The notes: generated by a model from the letters alone, not told the origin. A stretch of DNA of 64,000 nt from Prochilodus magdalenae (GCA_024036415.1 JAMWET010001064.1:176001-240000), one strand, 5' to 3'. Shown: positions 44,385 to 55,469, counted from the stretch's first letter. Translations and numbers: made by a program.

Positions 44385-44690
44385 GATCATTCTCAGCACT
44401 GCAGTGACACTGCAGTGACACTGACGTAGTCACTGTCCTCTTTATTAGACAGTCCTACCTTGCGGGTCCACCTTGTAGATGTACAGACAGACAGACAGAT
44501 AGCTCATCTGCTGCTGCACAGTGCAGTGTTGGTCATCCTCTTGTCTTCAGTGGTCACATGATGCTCCCCACAGAACACTGGGTAGTTGGATAGTTTTGGT
44601 GGATGATTCTCAGTCCAGCAGTGACACTGAGGTGCCCAGCCGCACTGTTGTGTTTGATCCACTCAAACCAGCAATAATTCATATATTAAC
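44385..44690. repeat. Dispersed fish repeat (CAGCACTGCAGTGACACTG type)
   Basis: cattctcagcactgcagtga near the left and gatgattctcagtccagcag plus gtgtttgatccactcaaacc near the right, with acattgtagatgtacag-like middle. I recognise the layout as a semi-palindromic repeat present in many teleosts. Superfamily not determined. Confidence 0.55.
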
Positions 44691-47029
44691 CACTGATATA
44701 TTAGTGTGTAACAAATGGCTGCTGTCAGAATAAAACCTCACACTGTTTTTCAGTTTATTCATAATGTAATAGAATCTGAAGTGTTTACTGTTGTGTTCAT
44801 TTTCTGACAAATGGAACAAAAGGTGACCTAAGACTATAAATGAATTGTAAAAATGTCTGGTTCCACTGACTTTCATTAAAAGTAAAGCATGCTTCATATT
44901 GCGTTTAGTAGCTACTTGCATGTTTCCAAGTTGACCAAATTGGATGTTTCTCCAATAAATGAACTACTTAATGACGGTTTGTGTTTGCACAGTGGTGCCT
45001 GGTGATCAAAGCAGCAACATTCCAGTCATAAAGACAGCCCCTAGAATGATCATTTCACTATTAAGACTGACTTTAGTTCAGAAAAGGTGCACTATTTTAT
45101 TTTATTTTCTGGCACTGAGCCTAAGGTCATTGACAACATAAACTAATGCTGTCTCTGTACTATGGTTTGAGCAAAAACCTGACTGAAACTTCTTATATAA
45201 CTTATTGGATATTAGATTAGCATTTAGTTACTTGAAAACAACTTTTTCCAAGACTTGAAATTGGTTTAAATAGGTTTAAAAAAGAAAGAAAATAAAAATA
45301 GATCTTTAATAAAAAAGCTTTAATAAGGATCTTTTAATAAATACATTGAATACATTGAATACACCAATAAAGACCCTTTAATAAAGACATTTAATTGAAA
45401 TAGAAACAACATAAAATATGCAAGCTTGTAAGTCACACAAAAGCTGTGCCACCTAAACAATGTCCAGTAAATATAAAACAGCCATAATTATGAAGTGCAT
45501 ATTCTACTATTAAAATACTTAAAGTTATTTTTCAAAAGTTTGTAGTAATATGTTTCCAAGTAGAAATGATCATTTCCTCATATCTGCGTAAAAAGCTGTG
45601 AAAAAATGTATACATTTCAGAGATGCCCCTAAAATGCATGTACCTATAATTCTAAAGTGACTAAGAAATGTGTATAACATGAAGTTAAATAATAAAAGGA
45701 AATCCGTAATGCCTCAGATTTCAAAAGCGGTGAACTCAAGGCAGATCATCTTTTAAAAATAAAATACAAATATATTGTGTGTTATTTAATTTAATTCGTA
45801 GTGCTCCAAAAATATACAGAGTATCATGCATTAAAGCCCAAACACTTAAACAAGAAGCTTTCTTGCATCCAGTTCATAATTAAAATGTTTACACTGTGAT
45901 TGTTTAACAACAACAACAACGACATCATTATTTCAGGAAAAAAAATACGGAAACAATAAATGGTTAGAGGAACGTAGCTTCGTAGTTTCTCGCGGGAACA
46001 GAATTAATCACTCTCACTTTCTTTGTTAACAGTCACTGTCACGCTACTTGTACAGATCGCTACGTGGAAGTAAGTTCGTGATATATATCCTTTCTGTTGC
46101 CAAAAAGGGCAAAAGTACATAAGGTATAATTGGTTTGATGGTTTGATGTGTGATGGTTTGATGGTTTGATGTGAGCTATGGTTATTAATATTTAATATGT
46201 AAGTTCTAAGTTTAATAAGTAACAGCTTACTACGTGGCGGGGCTAGGCTAGGCTAGCGGTAGGTTAGGCCACGACAAAGAAAAAAAACATAACTAGCCAA
46301 GTAGACTATGCTCAGACAAGCTGACGATGGCTGCAAAACAAATGATAACATGAAACAGTTATTTCGACATATGATTTTCAAGTTTCCGTTAGGCCTCTAA
46401 ACAGACGGCTTATTATACGGAAGTTACGAGCCAAACATTGTGTAATAAACTCATTAATGCTTTTAGCCACTAGATGTCAGAGTGGTAATGTTAACCACAC
46501 CCTGTCCACCTATTTCTTCCTGCCCACTATGATCTTCAACACTGGATCATTTAGAATCAAAAAAGTCTTTTACTTTACCTGAGGAACTAGGTATTTACCA
46601 GGGAACTATGAGGAACAAACTACAAAGATTTTTTTCTGGGACATATGATGCTATGTTCCAAGCAAGTTGAAGTACAAAGACACAAGAATCTAAGAGCTGT
46701 ATATACAGCATTATGAATTAGTTTATTATCTATAAATGTATCTGAATATAGGCTGTAAACGAAAGCTATAATTCTTGCTGTTTACTGGGCTCTAACCATG
46801 TACTTTAGATTCTACTTTCCTGCTTAAAAAAATGCCATTGCAATGAAATTATGACACACATAAATAATTACACAGTGATTAAAAGTGTATCCTTTCAGTG
46901 TAATTTAGTTCAAATAATTTGTACTTTAAAGTTTGTGCCTGATATTTACCTGGTTAATACACACAACATAAGAAACTGTTAAGGAATGCATCCAGACCAT
47001 AACATCCAGCAGATCCCAGATTCTATTAC
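44691..47029. other. AT-rich unassigned stretch
   Basis: No exon or RNA gene recognised. Small features: (AAC)n at 45908-45921, a ggtttgat repeat at 46132-46168 and gctaggctaggctag at 46244-46256. The last is in a short GC-richer patch (45960-46330), the only part that might be single-copy. Confidence 0.4.
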
Positions 47030-47355
47030 CCAACTACAGAACATCAGAAGACACCAGGACTTTTATATCCAACTAAAGATCACTATATGACACAAAGACT
47101 CTACAATCCATCAAAAGAACATCAGAAGACACCAAGACTCTAATATCGAAGTAGAGATCACCAGACTATCCCAAGACTCTCATATCCAACTAAAGAACAT
47201 CAGAAAACTCCAGGACTTTTATATCCAACTAAAGATCACTATATGACACAAAGACTTTACAATCAAACTGAAAAACATCAGAACACACCAAAACTCTAAT
47301 ATCCCGTTAAATATCAGAACACACCAAAAGTCTAATATCCAACTAAAGATTAGAA
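47030..47355. repeat. ~31 bp minisatellite with 157 bp higher-order unit
   Basis: Units combine aacatcagaagacacca, agactctaatatccaacta and aagatcac. The block caggacttttatatccaact is repeated 157 bases apart (47041 and 47198 regions). Confidence 0.85.
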
Positions 47356-48079
47356 GAACCAGAATATGTTTAAAATGTGTTTAATACACATCAAGATTAA
47401 CAATATCACTCTACTGCTGATCTGTATTTCTTCAGTGTTGCTCTTTCTTGCTGGTAGATCTTCAGACTATCTAGTCAGGAGAAAGCCCTGTAAACATGTC
47501 TATCAATGTTTCAAGTGAAAATGACAAATACGAAAAATAGAATACTGAATTTGAATTATTTTTCAGTTATGTATGATGATTGTTGTTCAAATCATACATG
47601 TTCCAATTTTCTACTTGTATTATTTACAGAAACAAACCCAACACATCTTTTCTCAAACAGTTCTAAAATCGACTTCACAGCCAGATATCAGCAATGGATA
47701 AACATTTCCACCATGTATCCATGGAACAAAAACAGGTAAAAAACGAACAAACACTGACCCCATGTAAGAATCCAGAGATTTCCAAAAGAAGGGCAGAGTG
47801 AACTAACACTGTTGAACTAACACTGTTGACTGACTACAGGGGCCATATATATAGACACCTACAAGCCCAGGTGAAGGAAGTATCAGAGACAGATCAGGAA
47901 AATTGTCAGCAGTAGACTCTATGACGCACAATGCGGGTAACATCAGTGTACCTGAGTAAAACATACGCATTTGTGATCCAAGTCTGTATGTTTCTTAAAT
48001 AATTCATTCATTAAATACAGGCAATTAATAAATGAATATTAATTGTATCAAAAGTTATGACAAAATTCTTCTCTCAGGG
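47356..48079. other. Unassigned stretch
   Basis: A 77-codon open frame at 47506-47739 has no motif and is treated as chance. A short direct repeat (taacactgttga) lies at 47800-47830. Confidence 0.35.
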
Positions 48080-48255
48080 TATGTTATCTTACATATTAAT
48101 AACAGACAGTAATGCATTAGAATTCATTAGACTACTAGGAATATTGGATTTAAAGAAGCATGTGGGCATCTCTACTCACAAACTCGGTCACATTCTAGAT
48201 TTAGTAATCACTAAAGGGTTAAATACAAACGTGCCCCTCATAGGAAACATGACAG
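48080..48255 (+). pseudogene. LINE endonuclease fragment
   Basis: Reads ALEFIRLLGILDLKKHVGIS, then THKLGHILDLVITKGLN. The H..G(H)xLDLV block is the conserved end of the apurinic endonuclease domain of L2/CR1-type LINEs. The preceding domain is missing. Confidence 0.8.
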
Positions 48256-48579
48256 TTTAAGAGAATGGTTGTAAATTGGAGCGCTTATGGAGGAAAACCA
48301 AACAAAGAGCAGATCTCCACCTACAATAATGACATGACAAAAATGACAAAAATCCAGACAGTCATACCTCTTTGGTGTAATTAATAAACATAAAGATAAT
48401 ACCATAGTACCAAGACAGCATTAGTTCATGTTTTCAATGACCTTAGGCTCAGTACCTAAGAATAAAAAACTGAAATATTGATTCTCAGTGGCAAAATTCA
48501 GAGAACAATGCGTTATGACAAATACTAAACAAGCTCATATCTTCTGGTCTAAACAAGATGTACTGTACCTGTATCTATT
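48256..48579. other. Unassigned stretch within LINE remnants
   Basis: No clear frame. Position suggests it is decayed LINE sequence between endonuclease and C-terminal pieces. Confidence 0.35.
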
Positions 48580-48745
48580 AGAATATACTTTAAAGTTCTG
48601 CTTCAGGTCTGTAAGGCTCTAAATAATCTAAAACCTGTTTATGTTCCATCTTATGATCTTAGATCTACAGATGGTGTTCTTCTGCACACGCCTTCAGTAA
48701 ATTACAAGAAACATGAAGAGACCTCTTTAAGTAACTCTGCTGGTA
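48580..48745 (+). pseudogene. LINE ORF2 C-terminal fragment
   Basis: Reads FKVLLQVCKALNNLKPVYVP followed by SYDLRSTDGVLLHTPS. This resembles the region after the RT domain of L2-like LINEs (FKVLLLVYKALN...RSLRSS type). No stop within the recognisable part. Confidence 0.65.
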
Positions 48746-50160
48746 AACTGTAGAGCTTAGTTCATTCGAGCTCAGCACTCATGTTAATACACATTTTGAA
48801 ACATATTCATTGATTGATTCCCTCTCTCTGTGGTCCATGCAAAATACAGGTGGTATGACTAATGAGGAAAAAGCTATATATAAAAAGCTGCAGAAGAGGA
48901 AGAAGGAAATTCTAGTACTGATATTTTGTAAAGGTTATCGTGTGTGTAAATTTGTAAATATGTAAAACAAGGCTGACCTTTCTCTGACTTAAATATGCAC
49001 TGGCTTCCCATGACTGAATTATATAATGTAACACAATTACTGTCGGATATAATAGATTTTATTCAAGTTGAATCAATGCACACATTTAAATCCAGTAAGT
49101 CTATAATATGTATATGTGTCAATATACTGTCAACTCCAGAATTCCTGAATTCAAATTTTAACAGGACATATAATGGTTTAAGGGGTTCTTCAAAAATGTT
49201 TGTTTATCTAGTAGATTTATGTCAGTGGAAAGGGGTTCAGGCTACAACTATTTTTGATGATGAGTGTATGTACTCAATTACCCCTACAAGCATACATCAT
49301 TCAAAAACAAGACAGTGATGATCTCGTCTCTCAGACAATGCTAAGTTACAACTCCGGGGCCTTAAGAGGTCAGCCTCCTGCATTAAGGTGCTGAGTACAT
49401 TTTACAAGTGTACCATTTTACTCAACTATTCCAGGTTAAAGAACTGCTCATGTGTTCAGGTGTAATATTTGAGAATCTATGACCTGAATTTCAGTTTAGT
49501 TGATTAGAGATAGAAATATGATAGCATATGAATTTAGTTAGTCTTATTAAATCATGTTGGGTCCATAAAACTTGTTGAAAAAAGCAATAGAATCCTGCCA
49601 TTTAAAGAACAATTTTTAGTGTATGATTAACGCGAGTGAATTTTTAATATAGCCTATATTTCTTCACCTTGGCATTCCACTTTGACCTCTTTAATTTGAT
49701 TTCAGATTATATTTTCATTATTATCTATTATCTAGATTTTCAGTTATACTGGTATAAATATGACCACAAGTCAACTCATTCAAATACAGACAGAATGCTG
49801 ATCGAGATATTAAAATAAAAAAAATATTTATTATATCCACTCAAATCATTTCACTCTCCACCTAGCTCTTTTCTCCAGACGTTTATTCACTACTGAGTCA
49901 ATGCTGCAATTTTCCCCTTTCCTCGAGCCTTCAGGTTATTCAGTGTGCTCATCAGTCATAGCCTTCTGGTTGATGGCTGTTGTTTGGGATCACTGTACAA
50001 GTGCCAGTATGTGATGATTGCATGGCTGTCAGTAATAAACTATAAGCTTATGCAATGACACTGCAGAACATTAGCACACTATAAACCTGTATAGACGTGT
50101 ACAAGCATCAGGTAGCCACAATACTCGCTGAGGTAAAGCGTGAAAAGCAGTTTGTTGTCT
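48746..50160. other. Start of segmental-duplication copy B
   Basis: 49018-49086 matches 33839-33905. Between that and 50160 the sequence is AT-rich, with no exon recognised. gagaatctatgacc at 49473 recalls the intron end before the exon at 25755. Confidence 0.4.
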
Positions 50161-50164
50161 GTTG

Positions 50165-50255
50165 CCTCAGGAAATTGATTCCAAACTTTTTAAAAGTTAC
50201 TTGAAACTTTTGAATAATCATTCCAAACATTTAAACTGTGATGACAAGCTTTTCT
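50165..50255. repeat. Remnant of the GATTCCAAAC minisatellite
   Basis: Three to four copies of ttccaaac.tttt.aa units, equivalent to 35582-36060 before cluster A but far shorter. Confidence 0.7.
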
Positions 50256-50564
50256 TATTCAATCTAGAAGGTTAATAAAACATGCAGTTTGGCCAAAAGT
50301 AACAAACCCTTTACAAATGTCTTCTTATTGTAAATATGAAATGCAAGAAGTCAAAATACTGACAACTCTCCAAATGAGAGTGTAAAATTACAAAAGAAGA
50401 ATGAAATCTGTACATCTTACAGTTTCACATGCATCTCTTCTCTAAGCCTATCAGAATATTGGTAAGAATTCCCATTGAAGGTTGAAAGTGAGCTGCATAA
50501 TTATTATTCAGCTCTTAATCTTAAGGCTTATAGCAAACTGTTAAGAAAGTTATGAATAAGTTAT
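50256..50564. other. Sequence before exon cluster B
   Basis: No exon or promoter like those at 30 and 33 kb was found. If cluster B has its own promoter, it is outside this interval or of another type. Confidence 0.35.
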
Positions 50565-50619
50565 ACCATTATAGGAGCATGAAACTAAACTGTCCAATTT
50601 CTTTCTCTCTGTGGAACAG

Positions 50620-50718
50620 GTGGAGGACATGGAGTTCACTGAGCAAGGAGACCAGGACCTGGCTATTATAACGGAGATGCTAGAGAACCTGTCTCTAAAT
50701 GATGATGTTGACTATGAA
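50620..50718 (+). CDS. VEDM-repeat gene B, exon B1
   Basis: A 99 bp exon, phase 0/0; acceptor tctttctctctgtggaacag (good pyrimidine tract), donor gtgcgt. It encodes VEDMEFTEQGDQDLAIITEM, then LENLSLNDDVDYE. The ATG at codon 4 could serve as a start if no coding exon lies upstream. Acidic and without signal peptide or membrane segment. Confidence 0.65.
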
Positions 50719-50995
50719 GTGCGTATTAATATATCACAGCTGGTAATGTACAGTGACTACTTCATTAATTATTCTGAAATAAAAGTCTGTCTGAGAATTT
50801 TACTGCTACAGTCTATAGCTGGTAAGCAGTCTGTTGAGCAGGTCAGTCTACACTAATGCCACTTTCTGTTCAGCCTGTAGCTAATAAAATAATAACTCAG
50901 GAAATACTATACAAGTAATATGTGGTAATAAGTAGGTTATACCTTTATGAAAGTGTAAAACTAAACTGTCCAATCTCTTTCTTTTTTTGGAACAG

Positions 50996-51094
50996 GTGGA
51001 GGACATGGAGTTCACTGAGCAAGGAGACCAGGACCTGGCTATAATAACGGAGATGTTGAAGGACCTGACTCTAAATGATGGTGGTGACTGTGAG
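50996..51094 (+). CDS. VEDM-repeat gene B, exon B2
   Basis: A 99 bp exon with same borders as B1. It begins with the same 20 residues; the second half is LKDLTLNDGGDCE. Differences to B1 fall in the second half, while the first 60 bases are almost unchanged. Confidence 0.65.
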
Positions 51095-51369
51095 GTGCGT
51101 ATTAATATATCACAGCTGGTAATGTACAGTGACTACTTCATTAATTATTCTGAAATAAAAGTCTGTCTGAGAATTTTACTGCTACAGTCTATAGCTGGTA
51201 AGCAGTCTGTTGAGCAGGTCAGTCTACACTAATGCCACTTTCTGTTCAGCCTGTAGCTAATAAAATAACTCAGGAAATACTAAACAAGTAATATGTGGTT
51301 ATAAGTATGTTACACCTTTATGAAAGTGTGAAACTGAACTGTCCAATCTCCTTTCTCTTTGTGGAACAG

Positions 51370-51468
51370 GTGGAGGACATGGAGTTCACTGAGCAAGGAG
51401 ACCAGGACCTGGCTATTATAACGGAGATGCTGGAGAACCTGTCTGTAAACGATGGTTATGACTGTGAG
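51370..51468 (+). CDS. VEDM-repeat gene B, exon B3
   Basis: A 99 bp exon with same borders and first half. The second half is LENLSVNDGYDCE. B1 and B3 share LEN in the second half and B2 and B4 share LKDLTL, suggesting duplication of a two-exon block. Confidence 0.65.
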
Positions 51469-51745
51469 GTGCGTATGAATATATCACAGCTGGTAATTTA
51501 CAGTGACTACTTCATTTATTGTTCTGAAATAAAAGTCTGTCTGAGAATTTTACTGCTACAGTCTATAGCTGGTAAGCAGTCTGTTGAGCAGGTCAACCTA
51601 CACTAATGCCACTCTCTGTTCAGCCTGTAGTTAATAAAATAATAACTCAGGAAATACTATACAAGTAATATGTGGTTATAAGTATGTGATACCTTTATGA
51701 AAATGTGAAACTGAACTGTCCAATCTCTTTCTCTCTGTGGAACAG

Positions 51746-51841
51746 GTGGAGGACATGGAGTTCACTGAGCAAGGAGACCAGGACCTGGCTATTATAACGG
51801 AGATGTTGAAGGACCTGACTCTGATTTAAGAAGACATGAAG
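51746..51841 (+). pseudogene. VEDM-repeat gene B, penultimate exon B4, frame lost
   Basis: Starts like B1-B3 and continues LKDLTLI then TAA (51827-51829). If one base had been lost from an original ctgaat (now ctgat), the older frame would pass the TAA and end in phase 1 at gaag|gtgtgt. That fits the split codon at the start of B5, as in exon A4. So B4 is probably a penultimate exon with a one-base deletion. Alternatively the gene now ends here, giving a short acidic protein of repeat units only. Confidence 0.55.
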
Positions 51842-52304
51842 GTGTGTTGTTGTTGTACCTACTTAGCTAGAGATTTTGGTCTAAACTTTTATGATTCCTA
51901 AAAGTGCACATACTAGACACACATAACAACACTTAGCAGTAAATATCACTATCCTATACCACCTCACTGCTGTGGGGCGATGCAGGTAACCAGTCTACAG
52001 CGGGGCAACATTAAAATACATACTAACAATATTTAATAAACAAAGACCTATTAAACGTACATAATATATACAGTGACAGGAGGGTTCTATGTAGAATCTT
52101 TCTAATATGTAAAATGATATTAAATATATTAATCTGAGAACGTTTGTTTATATATATACAAAAGAATAGTTGCACAAATATCTGTGCTATAAATATATAA
52201 TCATAAATAATATCTAAATGTATTACTCAGTAACTACTCAGTACCTATGTAATATGCATGGTATACTATTAGATTAAATGTCCAATCTCTGTGATCTCTT
52301 ATAG
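51842..52304. other. Last intron of gene B
   Basis: AT-rich. It ends with aatgtccaatctctgtgatc, then tcttatag, matching the intron end before A5. No other feature. Confidence 0.45.
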
Positions 52305-52549
52305 ATGTGGAAGACATAAATGTCATTGAGCAAGGGGAACAGGAGCTGGTTGTCTTGTCAGAGAAGCTGGAGAGTCTGGGCCGGTTTGCACCAGTTTCTG
52401 AAGCAGTTCAGATCCATTCTGCCAGCGTGTTAGAGATCTGTTTAGCACGACTCGAAACATTCGGTTTCTGCTCCACATGCTTTAAGAAACACGGAATGTG
52501 CTTCTCTCCCTCATGCATAAACATGAGGCAGGGCCGTACCAAACGGTAG
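52305..52549 (+). CDS. VEDM-repeat gene B, last exon B5, Cys-rich basic tail
   Basis: After two bases of a split codon it reads VEDINVIEQGEQELVVLSEK, then LESLGRFAPVSEAV, and a tail of 45 residues that the internal exons lack. The tail contains LEICLARLETFGFCSTCF and KKHGMCFSPSCINM and ends GRTKR before TAG at 52547. The cysteines form CX2CX6CX4C with a His between, followed by a basic end. An acidic repeat region with a cationic Cys tail could be a metal-binding module or a masked peptide; both are guesses. The frame is open throughout, but upstream exon B4 is broken. Confidence 0.6.
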
Positions 52550-52705
52550 AGGAGTGCGTAAAAACTGGATGGAGATGTTGGAAGTACAGCTGGTTTAAGA
52601 ACGTGTGAATGACTCCCTGTGGAGATTTCTTCACCTTTTAGAACCAGGCGCTAATTTGTGATGGACTGCTCAGAGCAGCATTATTTAAACCTCTGGGATC
52701 CAATA
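52550..52705 (+). other. 3' region of gene B
   Basis: Colinear with 38620-38800, ending at the LINE tail insertion. No polyadenylation signal was identified before the insertion. Confidence 0.5.
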
Positions 52706-52732
52706 ATTATTAGATAGATAGATGGATAGATG

Positions 52733-52784
<52 letters not shown>

Positions 52785-52785
52785 C

Positions 52786-52827
<42 letters not shown>

Positions 52828-53080
52828 GCTTTATTGGTCCCAGAGGGAAATTCTATAAGCATACCCAGTAGCCGAGTATACAAAGTACACGCGAAGTGTA
52901 ACAAGAGGAAGTCCTTTACGGTGTACCCTAGTGGATGAGGGTAATGGTATAGCCATTTGCTACTGGTGAAATTTTGCGAAGGATGAACGATGTTCACGAC
53001 AGTACCGGACAGTGCAAATTGAGAAGCTGGCTGTAGTCAGCCATACAGACAGTGCAAGTACGTTTGACGTAAGGGAAATC
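52706..53080 (-). mobile_element. LINE 3' end inserted in copy B, with (GATA)n tail
   Basis: A GATA/GATG array at 52711-52827 is followed by tgctttattggtcccagagg and gaaattc. Read on the minus strand this is the typical 'gaatttccc...aataaagca' LINE end with a tandem TATC tail. Copy A has no such insert at the matching place (38800-38820), so it entered after the duplication. Confidence 0.75.
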
Positions 53081-53084
53081 GTCA

Positions 53085-53210
53085 TAGTTTAGGAGTTTGT
53101 ATTTTATACCTGCTCCCTAAATGTCCAACCAATACGGTTCCACAGGGTTCAATCCTTGGTCCAGTCTTATTTAATTTATGTATGTAAATGGTTTTGGTGT
53201 GTCTGATTGC
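53085..53210 (+). pseudogene. LINE reverse-transcriptase fragment, copy B
   Basis: 53125-53175 reads TVPQGSILGPVLFNLC, matching copy A at 38867-38911. It is in the same order relative to the gene end. Confidence 0.8.
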
Positions 53211-53300
53211 AAAGTGCCTCTGTATTCAAATGACCCTATTTAGTTTGGCTTATCTGACTCTGTTCATGTAGCTGCAGAAAAACGTCATTGCTGTCTATTA
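53211..53300. other. Segmental-duplication sequence
   Basis: Short sequence equivalent to 38950-39020 (gattgcaaagtgcctc). Confidence 0.45.
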
Positions 53301-54170
53301 GTGCCATACAGACAGATTCTGTATGAGCAAATATTTACATTTTTACATTCAAATATGTTTTTCAAAACCCCCAACATTGTTTGTAACTTTGTAAATTTCA
53401 ACACACTGAAAGGATCGAGTGCTGAGAGAGTCACTGAACATACGGACCTTGCAGTTGTGGACGAAGCACATAAGCCATGTAGTTAAGGTAGAGATCCTTA
53501 AGGTGAAATACTCCTCCAGTGTCGGTAGAAGTTCCTCCCTATAGTCCTCTACTAGAGTAACAGCACTAAAGTATTTACCTTCAGATGTACTTAAGTATGG
53601 CTCTAATGTCATATTATCATTTCTGGAACAAGACTCATCTTACACCATCACAGTACACACACGACACTAACAGAATGATGGGTAATTTTATTTGCGTACA
53701 TCTTTTTGTTCACTACTTTTTCTTGGCCCATTTGTCTTGTTCATGTAGCTGCAGAAAAACGTCATTGCTGTCTATTAGTGCCATACAGACAGATTCTGTA
53801 TGAGCAAATATATACATTTTTACATTCAAATATGTTTTTCAAAACCCCCAACATTGTTTGTAACTTTGTAAATTTCAACACACTGAAAGGATCCAGTGCT
53901 GAGAGAGTCACTATACATACCTACCTTGCAGTTGTGGACGAAACACATAAGCCATGTAGTTAAGGTAGAGATCCTCAAGGTAAAATACTCCTCCAGTGTC
54001 GGTAGAAGTTCCTCCCTATAGTACCCTAAGTATTTACCTTCAGATGTACTTAAGTATGGCTCTAATGTCATATTATCATTTCTGGAACAAGTATCATCTT
54101 ACACCATCACAGTACATACACGACACTAACAGAATGATGGGTAATTTTATTTGCGTAGATCTTTTTGTTC
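53301..54170. repeat. 477 bp tandem duplication carrying hAT-like ends
   Basis: gtgccatacagacagattct at 53301 and 53778 begins two copies of a ~390-470 bp block. Each contains tttcaaaacccccaacattg, aagccatgtagttaaggtag, ctcctccagtgtcggtagaa and tatggctctaatgtcatatt. Part of it matches the hAT-like repeat at 5025-5180. Copy A of the segmental duplication has one such block at most, so the tandem step is specific to B. Confidence 0.8.
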
Positions 54171-54419
54171 ACTACTTTTTCTTGGGCCGTTTGTTTTGTT
54201 TTGGTTTTTATACATTTTATCAAATATGGTCCTGTCCAGCTTGCTCAGTGACACTGTAAAATCTAATAAAAGCTTTTTTAACTAACTTCACTAACTTTTT
54301 CATACTGGCACCCTTAAAGAATAAGTCATAAGGGAAAAGATGTTTCTTAAAATAGTAGTGTTGAGCAACTATGACCACTTCCTGTTTTACTGGGGTCAAG
54401 ATATAAGTTAACCCATTTG
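54171..54419. other. Segmental-duplication sequence
   Basis: gcttgctcagtgacactgta at ~54238 matches ~39880 in copy A. No gene. Confidence 0.45.
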
Positions 54420-55390
54420 CAGGGACGTATCCACGTATTCATCCCAGTCCACAAGGAGGAGGAGGCTCAAAGAGAAATTCAAACATCTGTTTAACAGATG
54501 CTAAGTTTAGTTGCATATTGGAGCTTCACCGTTTCAGAATTAACAGTGAGAAGGTAAGATGCCACCTCCATGACTAGGAGCTTTTTGGAGTCCCACAAAA
54601 GAAGTCCTTCCTGAGACCAAAAATAGGGTGAGAAAAAAGGACAGAGTATAAGGAATAGCATCTTGTTTCCGCGATAAAGTATGGTGGTGGCTCATTGGTG
54701 CGTAGGTGCTTTTGTTAATGTCAGTGGCATAAAGGATAGAATTCAGTACCAAAATAATTAGGATAAATATCCGGTTTCCTCTGCCAGAAGACAGGAGGAA
54801 CAGGCCAGGCAACAAGACAATGACCACAAGCACATGTCAAAAACGACAAAGACAAAATCAAGGTTCTGCAATGGCTCTGGTCGTCTCCAAACTTGAAACT
54901 GATTAATATTCTATCAATTTTGTAGTTTGTAATTGCAGTAGTGAAGGATAGTTGAATCCTGTATGACACAGAACAAGGGTTTAAAAGATAACTTGGCATA
55001 CATACGGTGTACTGGCATTAGCCTTGTCCTTGACTCAGGTCTAGAAGCACTGAGACCCTGGTCATGGGCCAATTTTGTGATGCTAGTCAGTAAGTGGGGA
55101 ACTTCATACCATCGGGATCTGAAAGCATCCAAACAGGTACGTAGGTTGAGTCTTTTTAAATACAGGTGGCAGCTGGTGATCGGGCAGGGAAATCAGTGAG
55201 AACATGATGTAGCTTTAGAAGCTTTTTGGCAGAACTTGTCCTGAAGCTTCCACATCTATGGTCTCCACAGTTTTGGTAATGTTCTGTATGGAAGATCTCT
55301 CCACAAGTGTTCTCCAACCTTATTAAACCCAAGAGGAAGGCTGAGTGCTGCCATTCTTGCCAGAGACTGAAAAAATTATCTGGGGAGCCA
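54420..55390 (+). pseudogene. Tc1-like transposase remnant (family 5), copy B
   Basis: Colinear with 40330-41105. The stretch around 54555-54610 encodes the QKKSFLRPKIG-type segment, and gataaagtatggtggtggct at 54673 the GGGS segment. 54790-54870 keeps sequence around the second Asp (aatgaccacaagcacatgtc). Multiple breaks. Confidence 0.75.
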
Positions 55391-55469
55391 ATCATTGCAT
55401 TGAATCATCATATAGTGTTCTTTTTGGTTGGTTAATTTTAGCGCATTTAGCCTAGAGCTGTCAGACTGA
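55391..55469. other. Junction sequence
   Basis: No feature. It contains about 50 bases absent from copy A (tttttggttggttaatttta). Confidence 0.35.

Larger units (their letters stand above)
50565..51840 (+). repeat. Tandem exon-intron repeat, ~375 bp unit, four copies
   Basis: Exon starts at 50620, 50996, 51370 and 51746 are 376, 374 and 376 bases apart. Exon and intron are both conserved: after each exon come gtgcgtattaatatatcaca, gctggtaatgtacagtgact, tgctacagtctatagctggt and ataactcaggaaatacta. Introns are nearly as alike as exons, so the amplification is recent and by unequal crossing-over. Long open frames running from exon into intron here do not reflect the mRNA. Confidence 0.95.

Noticed and set aside
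51295..51606. 103-residue continuous frame through exon B3
   Set aside because: Runs through the acceptor and donor of the exon into intron sequence that is equally repeated in the other units; the splice borders define a 99 bp exon instead.
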